Of a DNA stretch of 64,000 nucleotides, positions 1 through 8,339 are shown one piece after another. The stretch's first letter is position 1. Every line of letters begins with the position of its first letter. Made by a program: the position numbers and the translations under genes. This DNA comes from Citricoccus sp. K5 (GTDB lineage: Bacteria > Actinomycetota > Actinomycetes > Actinomycetales > Micrococcaceae): positions 2,881,407-2,945,406 of the forward strand of contig NZ_LR732817.1 in the NCBI RefSeq assembly GCF_902506195.1. Reading direction: 5' to 3'. The notes under the pieces were generated by a model. The model was not told the DNA's origin. It made no database searches and worked only from the letters and a program-made list of their open reading frames with translations.

Positions 1-1840
1 GCTGGTCGGGGGCATGGTCGGCGAACTGTTCGCCCCCTTCGCCCTGACCGTGGCGATCGCCATGCTCTCCTCGCTGCTGGTCGCGCTGACCATCGTGCCG
101 GTGCTGTCCTACTGGTTCCTCCGGGCACCGAAGGACGTCAAAGTCCAGGAGGCGGTCCGTGCCGAGGCTGAGGAGAAGGAACACCGCAGCTGGCTGCAGC
201 GCGGCTACAAGCCCGTGCTGCGCGGCACCCAGAAGCACCCCGTCATCACCGTGGTGGCGTCGGCGCTGCTCCTCGTGCTGACCGTGTCCCTCATCCCGCT
301 GCTGAAGGTCGATTTCCTCGGCAACACCGGCCAGAACATGGTCATGGCCACCCAGACCTTCGACTCGGGCACGGACCTGCAGACGGTGTCCGAGGGCGCC
401 GAGGCGGTCGAGGATGCCCTGGCCGATGTCGAGGGCGTTCAGGACATCATGCTCATGGCCGGCTCCTCCGGCGGTGGCGAGGGTGACTTCTCGGCCCTGC
501 TCGGCGGGGGCGGCGGTTCGGCCACCTTCATCGTCAACACCGATCCCGACGCCGACCAGTCGGCCCTGCAGGAGGAGATCCGGTCCCGCCTGGCGGGCCT
601 GGACGGCCCCGGCGATGTCAGCCTGATGGACCCGGCCTCCATGGGCGGGTTCGGCGGCTCCGTGGACGTGGAGGTCCACTCCCAGGACGAGGCCGCTCTG
701 GCCGAGGCCGCACAAGCCGTCCAGACCGCCCTCGAGGGGACCCCGCACACGGCTGAACTCAGCAGTGACCTGGCCGCGGAGCAGCCGACCGTCCAGGTGG
801 CCGTGGACCGCACCGCCGCCCTGGAGCAGGGGCTGACCGAGATGCAGGTCCTCGGCATGGTGGCCGGGACGCTGTCCCCGCAGAGCATCGGCTCGGTGAC
901 CCTGGACGGTGACGACTTCGACATCTACATCGAGGGCACCGACGCACCGGAGACCATCGCGGAACTGGAGGACATGGCCGTCCCCACTGCGGCCGGCATG
1001 ACCACGCTGTCCGAGTTGGCCAGCGTGGAGGAGGTGACCGTTCCCGAATCGGTCACGCGTCAGGACGGCGAGCTGGTGGCCACCGTCTCCGTCACGCCCA
1101 CCGAGGGAGAGCTCGGGGCCGTGATCACGGAGGTCCAGGAGCGCGTGGACGCGCTCGACCTGCCGGAGGGCACCCAGGCGAGCATGGGCGGGATCGCCCA
1201 GACGCAGCAGGAGTCCTTCGAGCAGCTGGGCCTGGCCATGGTGGTGGCCGTGGTCATCGTGTTCATGCTGCTGGTGATCACCTTCCGGTCCATGATGCAG
1301 CCGCTGATCCTGCTGGTCTCCATCCCGTTCGCCGCCACCGGGGCCATCGGCCTGCTGCTGGCCACCGGCAAGCCCCTGGGCATCTCCGCCCTGATCGGCA
1401 TGCTGATGCTCATCGGCATCGTGGTCACGAACGCCATTGTGCTGATCGACCTGATCAACCAGTACCGGGTTCAGGGCCAGAGCCTGCAGGACGCCATCTT
1501 CAACGGGGCCCGCCAGCGGTTGCGCCCCATCCTCATGACGGCGCTGGCCACGATCTTCGCCCTGATTCCCATGGCCATCGGCATCACCGGTTCGAGCGGA
1601 TTCATCAGTCAGGACCTGGCCATCGTGGTGATCGGCGGGCTCATCTCCTCGACGCTGCTCACCCTGATCCTGGTGCCGGTGCTCTACCAGCTCTTCGAAC
1701 AGGGCAAGGAGCGCCGCCGTGCGGCCCGCGGCGAGGCCGTCGTCGGGGATGCCGTGGACCAGGAGCTGGCGACGGCGCCGGGGGCCTCTGCGGCACCGGA
1801 AGCCGGGCCCACGGGTCGGCATCGGGACCCGAACGCCTAA
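1..1840 (+). CDS. RND efflux transporter (HAE1/AcrB type), C-terminal part
   Basis: The gene is cut by the window start; about 612 of the usual 1000-1100 residues are visible. The visible part opens with a membrane segment (FALTVAIAMLSSLLVALTIV) and a second one after a charged loop. A roughly 300-residue extracytoplasmic porter domain follows, with a glycine-rich stretch near residues 155-175. A block of further membrane helices completes it and carries the family motif GIVVTNAIVLID. This is the second half of a proton-driven multidrug, lipid or surfactant exporter. The glycine-rich insertion and the lack of any sign of an outer-membrane partner fit Gram-positive SwrC/YerP-like members. A strong terminator follows directly, so this is the end of its transcription unit. 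The substrate is unknown. Confidence 0.93.
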   Translation, partial: LVGGMVGELFAPFALTVAIAMLSSLLVALTIVPVLSYWFLRAPKDVKVQEAVRAEAEEKEHRSWLQRGYKPVLRGTQKHPVITVVASALLLVLTVSLIPLLKVDFLGNTGQNMVMATQTFDSGTDLQTVSEGAEAVEDALADVEGVQDIMLMAGSSGGGEGDFSALLGGGGGSATFIVNTDPDADQSALQEEIRSRLAGLDGPGDVSLMDPASMGGFGGSVDVEVHSQDEAALAEAAQAVQTALEGTPHTAELSSDLAAEQPTVQVAVDRTAALEQGLTEMQVLGMVAGTLSPQSIGSVTLDGDDFDIYIEGTDAPETIAELEDMAVPTAAGMTTLSELASVEEVTVPESVTRQDGELVATVSVTPTEGELGAVITEVQERVDALDLPEGTQASMGGIAQTQQESFEQLGLAMVVAVVIVFMLLVITFRSMMQPLILLVSIPFAATGAIGLLLATGKPLGISALIGMLMLIGIVVTNAIVLIDLINQYRVQGQSLQDAIFNGARQRLRPILMTALATIFALIPMAIGITGSSGFISQDLAIVVIGGLISSTLLTLILVPVLYQLFEQGKERRRAARGEAVVGDAVDQELATAPGASAAPEAGPTGRHRDPNA

Positions 1841-1862
1841 TAGTGCGACCGACGCTACGATG

Positions 1863-1926
1863 ACGGAGCCCTCCGGCGGGTCTGGGTGGCCTGGCCCGCC
1901 GGCACCGGGAACGGCAGGCTCCGTTT
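1863..1926 (+). terminator. Rho-independent terminator after the RND gene
   Basis: There is a nested inverted repeat. The outer arms are ACGGAGCC (1863-1870) and GGCTCCGT (1917-1924), followed by TTT. The inner arms are CCGGCGGG (1873-1880) and CCCGCCGG (1895-1902). It lies 23 bases past the stop codon. Confidence 0.8.
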
Positions 1927-2128
1927 GACGCAGCCGCACTCGAGCAACCAGGACGGCCGACCGCTGGTCTGCTGGCCCCTCATTGGCGCCTATCCCCGCA
2001 ATACCGAGATGGCGGCGCGCACGGTATCCGCCAGCGCCCTCATCCAGGATGGCCTGGCCGCGCTTCGCAACCACTGGTCTTTGTCAGCAACAACGTAATC
2101 CCATCAGTAATGGTGGGAGGAAGAAACC

Positions 2129-2176
2129 CGCGGAGGGGCCCGAACTTGTCCCTTGTCTCGTCCGGTCCCCTCCGCG
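2129..2176 (-). terminator. Putative terminator of the 6.7-2.3 kb operon
   Basis: Perfect 10-base arms CGCGGAGGGG (2129-2138) and CCCCTCCGCG (2167-2176) are separated by 28 bases. Read on the minus strand, the stem is followed by GGTTTCTTCC, a short T-rich run. It lies about 105 bases beyond the stop codon of the CmcJ-type gene. Confidence 0.5.
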
Positions 2177-2280
2177 CTCAGGCCAGGTGGCCTCGCTGCT
2201 CCGCTCACACAGAGGCCAGATCACCGGCTCCGTGTGGCCGATGGTCTCGAACGCACCTCGTGGCAGCCTGACCGGCCCGC

Positions 2281-3153
2281 CTACTCCCAGAAGGCGATGG
2301 TTCGGACTTCGACGCTTTCACGCTTGTGGTCCACCGAGACGGTCCCGTCCTTGAACGCCGAGTGCATCACCCTCCACGGTCCGGTCGTGTCCGTGTCATT
2401 CAACTTGAAGAAGATCACTTCGTCCCTGTTCATATTCGGGAAGTACCACCAGCGATGGTCCGCGCTGTAGTAGAACGCCGACCCGGCGGCAGCTGTCCGC
2501 CCTCCCGTGATCGTGTCCAGGTCCGCGTAGGGATCCTCGGGCAGTTCATCCACGAAGACCATATGGGTGTCGATGCCCTCGGCATCGTCGAGGCTGGTGT
2601 ACTGGGCGACTGCCAACGGCCAATCCTGCGGCGCTGGGCTGAAGGTTCGCCAGAAACTCGTCACGAGTGCTCTTTTGTACCCGGGACCGTCCGGAAAGTT
2701 CTCCCGATATGCGTCATCGAAGCGTCGTCGAGCATCGGTCGCTGACATGTCGACATGGACATCGTTCCCCGGGGGCTGCGACTGAACCTCGCCCGGCTTC
2801 TCGGACCGTCGAACCACGTACCCCATGGCGACGACCTGGTCGGCGCCGGTGATGCGCTGCACCTCCCCGCGTACCTCATCGAGATACACCTCATCGAGTT
2901 CGTTCCTGTCCGTGAAGTCCTTGACGGAGCTGCGGTGGTCCAGAAGCATGAACCCCTCGGTATCCAGGTTGAAGTGATCTCTCACGGGCCGGCCGTCATG
3001 AATGTTGATCTCGCGGGGTTCATAGGTGCCGGTCTTCAGTACCTCCCCTTTGCCCACGAAGCGCCGATTGACGGTCGTTTCGGTACTCAGGTAGTTGACT
3101 TCGCCACGGATCTTTGAGACCTGTTCCGACAGCTCGCCGATTGATGCAGTCAT
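2281..3153 (-). CDS. CmcJ/NvfI-family oxidoreductase or hydroxylase
   Basis: This 290-residue protein resembles the CmcJ/NvfI (AsaB-like) family, best known from cephamycin C biosynthesis and from fungal secondary-metabolite clusters. Supporting stretches are DEVYLDEVRGEV near residue 90, the NDVHVDMSA histidine segment near 130, and SFWRTFSPAPQDWPLAV near 165, the place of the family's NVWRP block. Further on come HRWWYFPNMNRDEVIFFK near 230 and the C-terminal RESVEVRTIAF. Family members are linked to oxidative tailoring, but the chemistry is poorly defined. It is the last gene of a five-gene operon and starts 12 bases after the preceding gene ends. In a catabolic setting it may hydroxylate or desaturate the operon's substrate (inference). 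Confidence 0.72.
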   Translation of the reverse strand: MTASIGELSEQVSKIRGEVNYLSTETTVNRRFVGKGEVLKTGTYEPREINIHDGRPVRDHFNLDTEGFMLLDHRSSVKDFTDRNELDEVYLDEVRGEVQRITGADQVVAMGYVVRRSEKPGEVQSQPPGNDVHVDMSATDARRRFDDAYRENFPDGPGYKRALVTSFWRTFSPAPQDWPLAVAQYTSLDDAEGIDTHMVFVDELPEDPYADLDTITGGRTAAAGSAFYYSADHRWWYFPNMNRDEVIFFKLNDTDTTGPWRVMHSAFKDGTVSVDHKRESVEVRTIAFWE

Positions 3154-3165
3154 TATCTTGTCCTT

Positions 3166-4251
3166 TCACGTGCCTTCTATGGGTGTTGTTGTTCCAGACC
3201 ACTTGCTCATGATTTTGCAAACCATGGAGATACCGGCATTCGGGGCACCGGACACCGCGATCAGCAGGTTCTCTACCGAGGACGCCTCCAGAACTCGCTG
3301 GAAGCCAGGTCTGCCATCCGTTCCGGAGGGTCCCCGAGCCCGGCTGGACGTGACTTCGTCCTTTCCTGAGCGCGCAAGCAGATGACCAGAGCGACCCGAG
3401 TGCTCGAAGAGCCACTCACGGACCTCCTGACGCGTCATCCCGGCCGCATGGAGCATCCTGGCGTGCTCCGGGTTGAGAACCACTGCGATTGCAGAGGTGC
3501 CGAAGACCCACGATCCTGTTCTGGACATCGTGTCCGCGAGGTCGTGGAGCACATGTTCCACCTTGTTGGAATGGCGATTGTCCACGAACTCCACGGACCT
3601 GACGAAGGTCGCCGTGACGGTGCTCGACCCAGATGGCGCCCCGAGTTCGTTCGACATCGGCTCCCAGGGGCTTTCCTCTTCGTTCTCACCGAGGCATATC
3701 GACCAGCGGCCCGGGGTCCCCTGGGTGGACTGTTCAAAGACCTGAGGCCGGACACCCAAGGCGTTGCGGACCATGAGCCCGAGAGATCGGGCGATGGTGG
3801 CGTTGGCCCGGAATCCCGGTCCGAACGCACCCCCTTGGCTGTTGATGCCCAGTTGCTGGCGGATCGGACCGTTGACGATAAGTAGAGGGGCTGGGCCGGC
3901 TGTGCTCTGAAAAGCGCCCCGGGTGGCCACATGATCCTTCATCAACGAGTCCCACGCCGCCAGAACGACGGGAAAATACTCGGGGCGGCAGCCGGCCATG
4001 AGAGCGTTAATGGCCGCAAGTTCGACGTTGACCTCACGATCAAGACGCTCAAGCCGGCCAATGACCTCACCAGGGTCCCGATTGGTGGTGGCCAGGAAAG
4101 CGTCTACTCCCTCCCGCGTCGCCGGAACCAGCGGCAACCCGTCAGACCAGTCCTGATCGTAGAGATACTCGATAACCGTCGGCATCGCCCTGGGATCCCG
4201 TAATTGAGACGTCAGCGATTCCGTCAGTCCACCGGTGGGCGTCGTCGTCAT
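3166..4251 (-). CDS. Uncharacterised large partner of the UGSC-like protein
   Basis: I recognise this 361-residue protein as a widespread family without an assigned function. It is usually seen beside UGSC-type genes. Conserved-looking stretches are WSDGLPLVPATREGVDAF near residue 36, INALMAGCRPEYFPVVLAAW near 82 and IVNGPIRQQLGINSQGGAFG near 124. GFRANATIARSLGLM near 147 and CLGENEEESPWEPMSNE near 188 also look conserved. No signal peptide or membrane segment is evident, so it should be cytoplasmic. Its ATG overlaps the end of the UGSC-like gene by four bases (ATGA), which implies translational coupling and probably a stoichiometric complex. The single cysteines near residues 89 and 186 could be redox-active or metal-binding (inference). 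Confidence 0.6.
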   Translation of the reverse strand: MTTTPTGGLTESLTSQLRDPRAMPTVIEYLYDQDWSDGLPLVPATREGVDAFLATTNRDPGEVIGRLERLDREVNVELAAINALMAGCRPEYFPVVLAAWDSLMKDHVATRGAFQSTAGPAPLLIVNGPIRQQLGINSQGGAFGPGFRANATIARSLGLMVRNALGVRPQVFEQSTQGTPGRWSICLGENEEESPWEPMSNELGAPSGSSTVTATFVRSVEFVDNRHSNKVEHVLHDLADTMSRTGSWVFGTSAIAVVLNPEHARMLHAAGMTRQEVREWLFEHSGRSGHLLARSGKDEVTSSRARGPSGTDGRPGFQRVLEASSVENLLIAVSGAPNAGISMVCKIMSKWSGTTTPIEGT

Positions 4252-4847
4252 GGTGTGCGTCCCTGGTCGGTGAGCATGGACAACACCTGCGGGAGCAGCT
4301 GCGCCGCTCGAACGTTAACCTCACTGCGTTCAAGGATCGCCACAGGATGCCGCGTGGTGAGGTACTCGTAGTCCGCCATTCCCTGGACTCCTGCCATTGC
4401 ACTCGCCGTGACCCTGTATGCGTCACTACAGATGACGGCCGCCGGAATGCCTTCCCTTTCGAACTCGATTCCGTCGGCCACGGCCGAGGCACTGCACGCA
4501 CCACAGTCCCCGATACCGATGATCATCACGTCACAGGACGAGACGAACGACGTCAGCATCTCCTCGGGCATGGGTTGGCCGAAGTCATGCTTGGTAGCCC
4601 TCACCAGGTCTTGTACCCCATACCTAGCGAGCAAGGCGTCCCCGAGTTGGTCGAGGAGGTAGGCAGCATGATGTTTGGTGTTCTCCAGGAGGCCCACTGT
4701 CAATCCGTCAAGGGAGCGAGGTCGGCTCGCCACGGCTGGCGCTGGCGTGCCGGTGGGTCCAGCGCCGGCGGCAATCCCTGTCGGGTCGAGAATCTCGCCG
4801 TAGGCCTCATCGATATCATTCGGACTGGAGTCATACGTCGATGTCAT
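4248..4847 (-). CDS. UGSC-family protein (cysteine form)
   Basis: This 199-residue protein has a Cys-Gly-Ala-Cys motif at residues 115-118, in the context IGIGDCGACSAS. That matches the UGSC family, whose founding members carry selenocysteine at the first position. SDAYRVTASAMAGVQG and DYEYLTTRHPV downstream are also family-typical. I chose the start at 4847: its ATG overlaps the previous stop as ATGA and is preceded by GGTGAGGGC, while a frame extended to 4934 would run deep into the upstream gene. The CxxC pair suggests thiol-based redox or reductive chemistry with the 361-residue partner. The true reaction is unknown. The N-terminal 40 residues are glycine-, alanine- and proline-rich and look flexible. 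Confidence 0.65.
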   Translation of the reverse strand: MTSTYDSSPNDIDEAYGEILDPTGIAAGAGPTGTPAPAVASRPRSLDGLTVGLLENTKHHAAYLLDQLGDALLARYGVQDLVRATKHDFGQPMPEEMLTSFVSSCDVMIIGIGDCGACSASAVADGIEFEREGIPAAVICSDAYRVTASAMAGVQGMADYEYLTTRHPVAILERSEVNVRAAQLLPQVLSMLTDQGRTP

Positions 4848-5797
4848 GCCCTCACCGTCCATGCATCCGCCAGTCTGACGGCGCCCCCGACCCAGTCCTG
4901 GTTGAGGTCCTGGTCTTCTCGTTCTGAAGCCCAAGGGCTACGCGAATAGTAGGGGGAACCGATGAAGGTCGCTTCGATGGCGGCAATTTCGCCGCTCTTG
5001 ACCTTGAACATCTCCAGGAAACTCCACGTATGCGGCTCTTGGAACGGAGATTCCCTGAAACTGCCGTCCGTGAGTTCGTAGGACAGGAGCAGACCCTTAT
5101 GGTCGATGAACCCTCTGGCCAGGCAGATTCCACGGACCTCATCGACCATGATCCATTCGCGGCGGACTCGTTCGTTGAAGCGCCACCGCCCCAAGAGAAA
5201 ATCCTTGGCTGCCCCCTGAGGTGCAGCTTGGTATCCGTTCTCGATGCGGAAGCAGTTCTCAGCAAAGCTGGTGTACAGAGTGCCGTCATTGCGGGAAAGT
5301 GTTTGAAAGTACCCGTCCCCGACGTTCAAAACTTCGGCTCGGCAGCCCTCCGTGCCCTGCGGCAGCGGGTCGGAGATCCCTTCCTGGTGGGTGAGTTCTT
5401 CCACCTTGCCGAAGGGAGTCGGCGGGCCACTGACGCCCCGCTTCGTAGACAACATGTGCTCGATCTCTGTGATCCGCCCCTTCACGACCTTGATGCGGAT
5501 GGTGAGGAATCCAGGGGTGCCGTTCATTAGGATGGCCGTGAAAGCGGCTACATTGCCTGTCGCCGGGTCAGAGAATGTCATTGCCGGCCCTACTTCGTCC
5601 GTCACTGCATCCCAGCTTGCCTCCGGAAACGGAAGCTCCACATTGTTCTCCGTGAAACGGACGTCGGGAGTGACTGGCAGTGACCCGGCATCCCGCGCAA
5701 GGTAAGCCCGGCGATAACTCGCCATCAGAGACTCCAGGAATGCTTGGTCGTGTCGGTCCGCTTCGGCCATTACTGCCGGTGGCGTGATGATCTTCAT
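4844..5797 (-). CDS. DUF8021/SnoaL-like (NTF2-fold) protein
   Basis: This 317-residue protein has the pattern of a DUF8021-like NTF2-fold domain: AYLARDAGSLPVTPDVRFTE near residues 31-50, then a glycine/aspartate-rich middle and ITEIEHMLSTKRG near 108. The C-terminal half (about 160-310) looks like a second, related cone-fold repeat, with LLGRWRFNERVRREWIMVDE and FLEMFKVKSGEIAAIEATF. Such proteins are common in fungal and bacterial secondary-metabolism or degradation clusters and act as small cyclases, isomerases or hydrolases. None of these activities is demonstrable here. It overlaps both neighbours by four bases, so it belongs to a tightly coupled operon. Confidence 0.55.
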   Translation of the reverse strand: MKIITPPAVMAEADRHDQAFLESLMASYRRAYLARDAGSLPVTPDVRFTENNVELPFPEASWDAVTDEVGPAMTFSDPATGNVAAFTAILMNGTPGFLTIRIKVVKGRITEIEHMLSTKRGVSGPPTPFGKVEELTHQEGISDPLPQGTEGCRAEVLNVGDGYFQTLSRNDGTLYTSFAENCFRIENGYQAAPQGAAKDFLLGRWRFNERVRREWIMVDEVRGICLARGFIDHKGLLLSYELTDGSFRESPFQEPHTWSFLEMFKVKSGEIAAIEATFIGSPYYSRSPWASEREDQDLNQDWVGGAVRLADAWTVRA

Positions 5798-6675
5798 TTC
5801 GGGTCCTTTCCCAACGACAACAAGAACGTTTCAAGCGCACAGCCGAGAGAGCTGTCTTCCGTGCCCACGTGGAGCACTTCGCTGAAGTGGTTGTGCCTGG
5901 GCAGAAACACCATGTGCGGTAGCCGTTCCTGCGACAGCAGTTGTAAGTGCGCCAGGTTCAGGAACTGTCGGTGTTGTTCCGGCGGATCCAATTCGCTGAC
6001 GACGATCATCAAGGGGGTCTCCAGACCCGCCAGGTCAGCATGCGGCGACATCTCGGCCAGCAGCGTCCCTGCCCCGTAGTAGGTGCTGAGTACGGAATCA
6101 CCCTCGAGGCCGCGGAAGTCGTACACTCCGGAGAGCAGGACAACGCCCGATACGGGCGGTTCCTGTGACGCTCGCTCAGCCACCCATTGGGCTACGTGCG
6201 TAGCCCCCGCGGAAGCGCCGACGAGCACGATGTTTTCGCAGTCGATGTTCAGGTCTGCGGCGCTCTCCCGTATCCAGCGAATCGCCTGGTCAAGGTCCTC
6301 GATCCCGGAGGGGTGGGTTGATTCGGGAGCCAGACGGTAGTTCAAAGTGATGCCGACAAAATGATGTTGAACTGCCCACACGCCGATGTTGCTGTAGAAG
6401 GGGCTGCCCGGCACATGTTTGTCACCGGCGACGAAGTTGCCACCATGAACGAAGACCATGACCCCTCGCGACTCCCCTGCGGAGACCAGCGGCTCAAATA
6501 CGTCCAACCTGTTCCTCGGATGGGCGCCGTAGACCACATCCCGTGTCACTTTCACTCCGGGGTGTTCGTCCAATTTGTGGCGGGGTGCGTATATCGCATT
6601 GCTGAACTTGGCATTCTTCGGGTTGATCGCCGTTCCCAGTTCTCGGATTCTCTCCGCTGTTGTGAGATCCATCAT
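5794..6675 (-). CDS. Alpha/beta hydrolase (HSL/BD-FAE-like esterase)
   Basis: This 293-residue protein is a hormone-sensitive-lipase-like carboxylesterase. The oxyanion-hole motif HGGN is at residues 77-80 and the nucleophile elbow GASAG places Ser155. SELDP supplies Asp230 and HNHFS supplies His263, so the triad is complete. No signal peptide is seen, so it should be cytoplasmic. It is the first gene of the operon running down to 2281, and its stop overlaps the next start (ATGA). Its likely role is to cleave an ester or lactone so that the downstream enzymes can act (inference). Two ATGs in tandem open the frame and I kept the first. Confidence 0.85.
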   Translation of the reverse strand: MMDLTTAERIRELGTAINPKNAKFSNAIYAPRHKLDEHPGVKVTRDVVYGAHPRNRLDVFEPLVSAGESRGVMVFVHGGNFVAGDKHVPGSPFYSNIGVWAVQHHFVGITLNYRLAPESTHPSGIEDLDQAIRWIRESAADLNIDCENIVLVGASAGATHVAQWVAERASQEPPVSGVVLLSGVYDFRGLEGDSVLSTYYGAGTLLAEMSPHADLAGLETPLMIVVSELDPPEQHRQFLNLAHLQLLSQERLPHMVFLPRHNHFSEVLHVGTEDSSLGCALETFLLSLGKDPK

Positions 6676-6977
6676 CGATGCTGCATCCTTTGCTTTCGCG
6701 TCAAATAGCTGTACTTGCCGTACGGCCGGACGGACCCATTCCTGTGGCCAAGGTTTTCACTGTCGAGCCTTTCTTGACGGACAGATCTGCCGTGGTTTCA
6801 GTGCTAAGAACGGTAGTAGAGCGACCAAAATATAACAAGCTTCTTTTCATTAATCACCCAAGCGATCCCTTCTCCTGCAACCTACTTAGCTGTTGACGGA
6901 TCACCATCGGGTCGAGACACCTAAAGAACGTTGATACTGTAAATGGAACAGCACACGACGGAGAGTAGAACCAACCC
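6676..6977. promoter_or_regulatory. Divergent control region: hydrolase operon / MarR gene
   Basis: This 302-base gap is among the most A+T-rich stretches of the window. It must hold the promoters of the hydrolase operon (minus) and the MarR gene (plus). AAGCTTCTTTTCATT at 6837-6851 matches 13 of 15 bases of AAGCCACTTTTCATT at 16085-16099, upstream of the GMC gene, and could be a shared regulator site. A TTGACG at 6893 is a possible -35, but I could not pair it with a good -10. Confidence 0.45.
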
Positions 6978-7487
6978 ATGACCGACGAATTCGAGCCGAC
7001 GGCACAGCAGGACTCCACCCATCGACGTCCACTTCTGGGACTACTCCTCAATGCCGAGCGGGGGATCCGCTCCTATATGGACGACATCCTCCCGGCCCAC
7101 TCGTTGTCGACACCGGAATACACGGCACTCGTCATCCTGAGGAACTATGGACCCATGGCCTCCTCAGAACTGGCACGCCATACCTTCGTCACGCCTCAGG
7201 CCATGGGGCAGATCATCAGCAGCATCGAGGCCCGAAATCTGGTTATCAGGCACCAGGACCCCAACCACGGGAGAAAACTCATCGCCGACCTCACTCCCGA
7301 GGGAGCGGACCTCGTGGACGCTTGCGTCGACCACCTGCAAGTCGTTGAGGAACGATTTCTGGGGAGCCTCAAGCATCGAGAACGGGAGTACTTTCTGGAT
7401 CTCCTCTCGGAATGCGTTGACAACTTGAATAGTCATCGCAGTGGAACCGCCCACCGATCGCGGCACCTTGCGGACGGGATCGACTGA
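6978..7487 (+). CDS. MarR-family transcriptional regulator
   Basis: This 169-residue protein has the MarR layout. A dimerisation helix around residues 15-35 is followed by a winged helix-turn-helix at about 55-100 (SELARHTFVTPQAMGQIISS, then the wing RHQDPNHGRKL). A C-terminal dimerisation helix lies at about 115-150. MarR proteins usually repress nearby degradation genes and respond to a small aromatic ligand. It sits between the two halves of the catabolic island, divergent from the hydrolase operon and convergent with the ABC transporter operon. It is therefore the obvious local regulator of the island. A GGAG lies about 14 bases before the ATG, rather far. Confidence 0.88.
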   Translation: MTDEFEPTAQQDSTHRRPLLGLLLNAERGIRSYMDDILPAHSLSTPEYTALVILRNYGPMASSELARHTFVTPQAMGQIISSIEARNLVIRHQDPNHGRKLIADLTPEGADLVDACVDHLQVVEERFLGSLKHREREYFLDLLSECVDNLNSHRSGTAHRSRHLADGID

Positions 7488-7529
7488 CGACGCTGCGCTC
7501 TATGCGGCGTGACACCTGTACCCTCTGCG

Positions 7530-8339
7530 TCAGTGCCTGATCTGATTCAGGATGCGGCTGCGTGCTTGGGTGAAACGCGAATCTGCCTTGGTCTCGATCT
7601 GGTCCCTCTGCTGACCGAACGGTATCTCCACGAGATCCACCACCGATGCAGGCCGTCCTGAGAGCACGACCACTCGGTCTGCCAGATACACGGCTTCATC
7701 GATGTCGTGAGTCACCACGACGATGCTGATTCCCAGTCGGTTCCTCAGGTTCAGAACCAGGTCTTCGAGGTCGAAGCGGGTCTGGGCATCGACTGAGGCG
7801 AAGGGCTCATCCATCAGGAGGATCTCGGACTGGTAGGCCAGAGCGCGGGCGATGGCGGCGCGCTGTTGCATGCCGCCCGACAGCTGCCATGGATACTTCC
7901 GACCGATGTCCCCCAGCCCGACTGCGGCCAGACACTGTTCGGCGAGGGCCATCCGTTCGGCTTTGTTCACCCCTTGACCCTCCAGTGGGAACGCAACATT
8001 CTCCTTGGTCCTCATCCACGGCAGGAGTGATCGGCTGTAGTCTTGGAAGACGACTCCCACTTCACGGAGGGGCTCCGCCATCTCGTGCTCTCCGAGTAGG
8101 ACCCTGCCCGAGGTCGGCGGCAGAAGACCGGCGAGACACCTCAAGAGTGTCGTCTTGCCGGCCCCGGACGGTCCCACGATGCACACCACTTCGCCCGGTT
8201 CCACGCTGACATCAAGATTGTGGAGAACCTCTACGGCCGCATCACCCTCACCGTAGGATTTACTCAGCCCTTGCACCGAGAGTGTGTGTTCCGCGCTCCT
8301 CGAGGCCAATTGGTCAAGGTTCATGGAGGGAGACGTCAT
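7530..8339 (-). CDS. ABC transporter ATP-binding protein (NitT/TauT family)
   Basis: This 269-residue ATPase resembles SsuB/TauB. It shows Walker A GPSGAGKTT, the Q-loop segment VFQDYSRSLLPWM, the signature LSGGMQQRAAIARAL, Walker B ILLMDEP and the switch histidine in VVTHDIDEAV. I chose the start at 8339 because its ATG overlaps the stop of the preceding permease as ATGA. A frame that continues further upstream only mirrors that permease. It powers the importer made with the two permeases and lipoprotein encoded just upstream. It is the last gene of the transcription unit. Confidence 0.92.
   Translation of the reverse strand: MTSPSMNLDQLASRSAEHTLSVQGLSKSYGEGDAAVEVLHNLDVSVEPGEVVCIVGPSGAGKTTLLRCLAGLLPPTSGRVLLGEHEMAEPLREVGVVFQDYSRSLLPWMRTKENVAFPLEGQGVNKAERMALAEQCLAAVGLGDIGRKYPWQLSGGMQQRAAIARALAYQSEILLMDEPFASVDAQTRFDLEDLVLNLRNRLGISIVVVTHDIDEAVYLADRVVVLSGRPASVVDLVEIPFGQQRDQIETKADSRFTQARSRILNQIRH

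Larger units (their letters stand above)
1841..2280. other. Intergenic region at the left edge of the catabolic island
   Basis: This 440-base gap lies between the RND gene and the convergent CmcJ-type gene. It holds the two terminators listed separately. Short open frames run through about 1980-2280, but none resembles a known protein and none has a convincing ribosome binding site. Base composition begins to drop from here rightwards, so the left boundary of the acquired segment probably lies in this gap. I see no tRNA end, attachment site or insertion-sequence remnant. Confidence 0.5.

Noticed and set aside
1841-2280. tRNA end or attachment site at the left island border
   Set aside because: No cloverleaf-like sequence or direct repeat matching the right border could be seen.
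4248-4934. Selenocysteine (UGA) in the UGSC-like protein
   Set aside because: The motif position is a plain cysteine codon and the frame has no internal UGA, so no recoding needs to be assumed.
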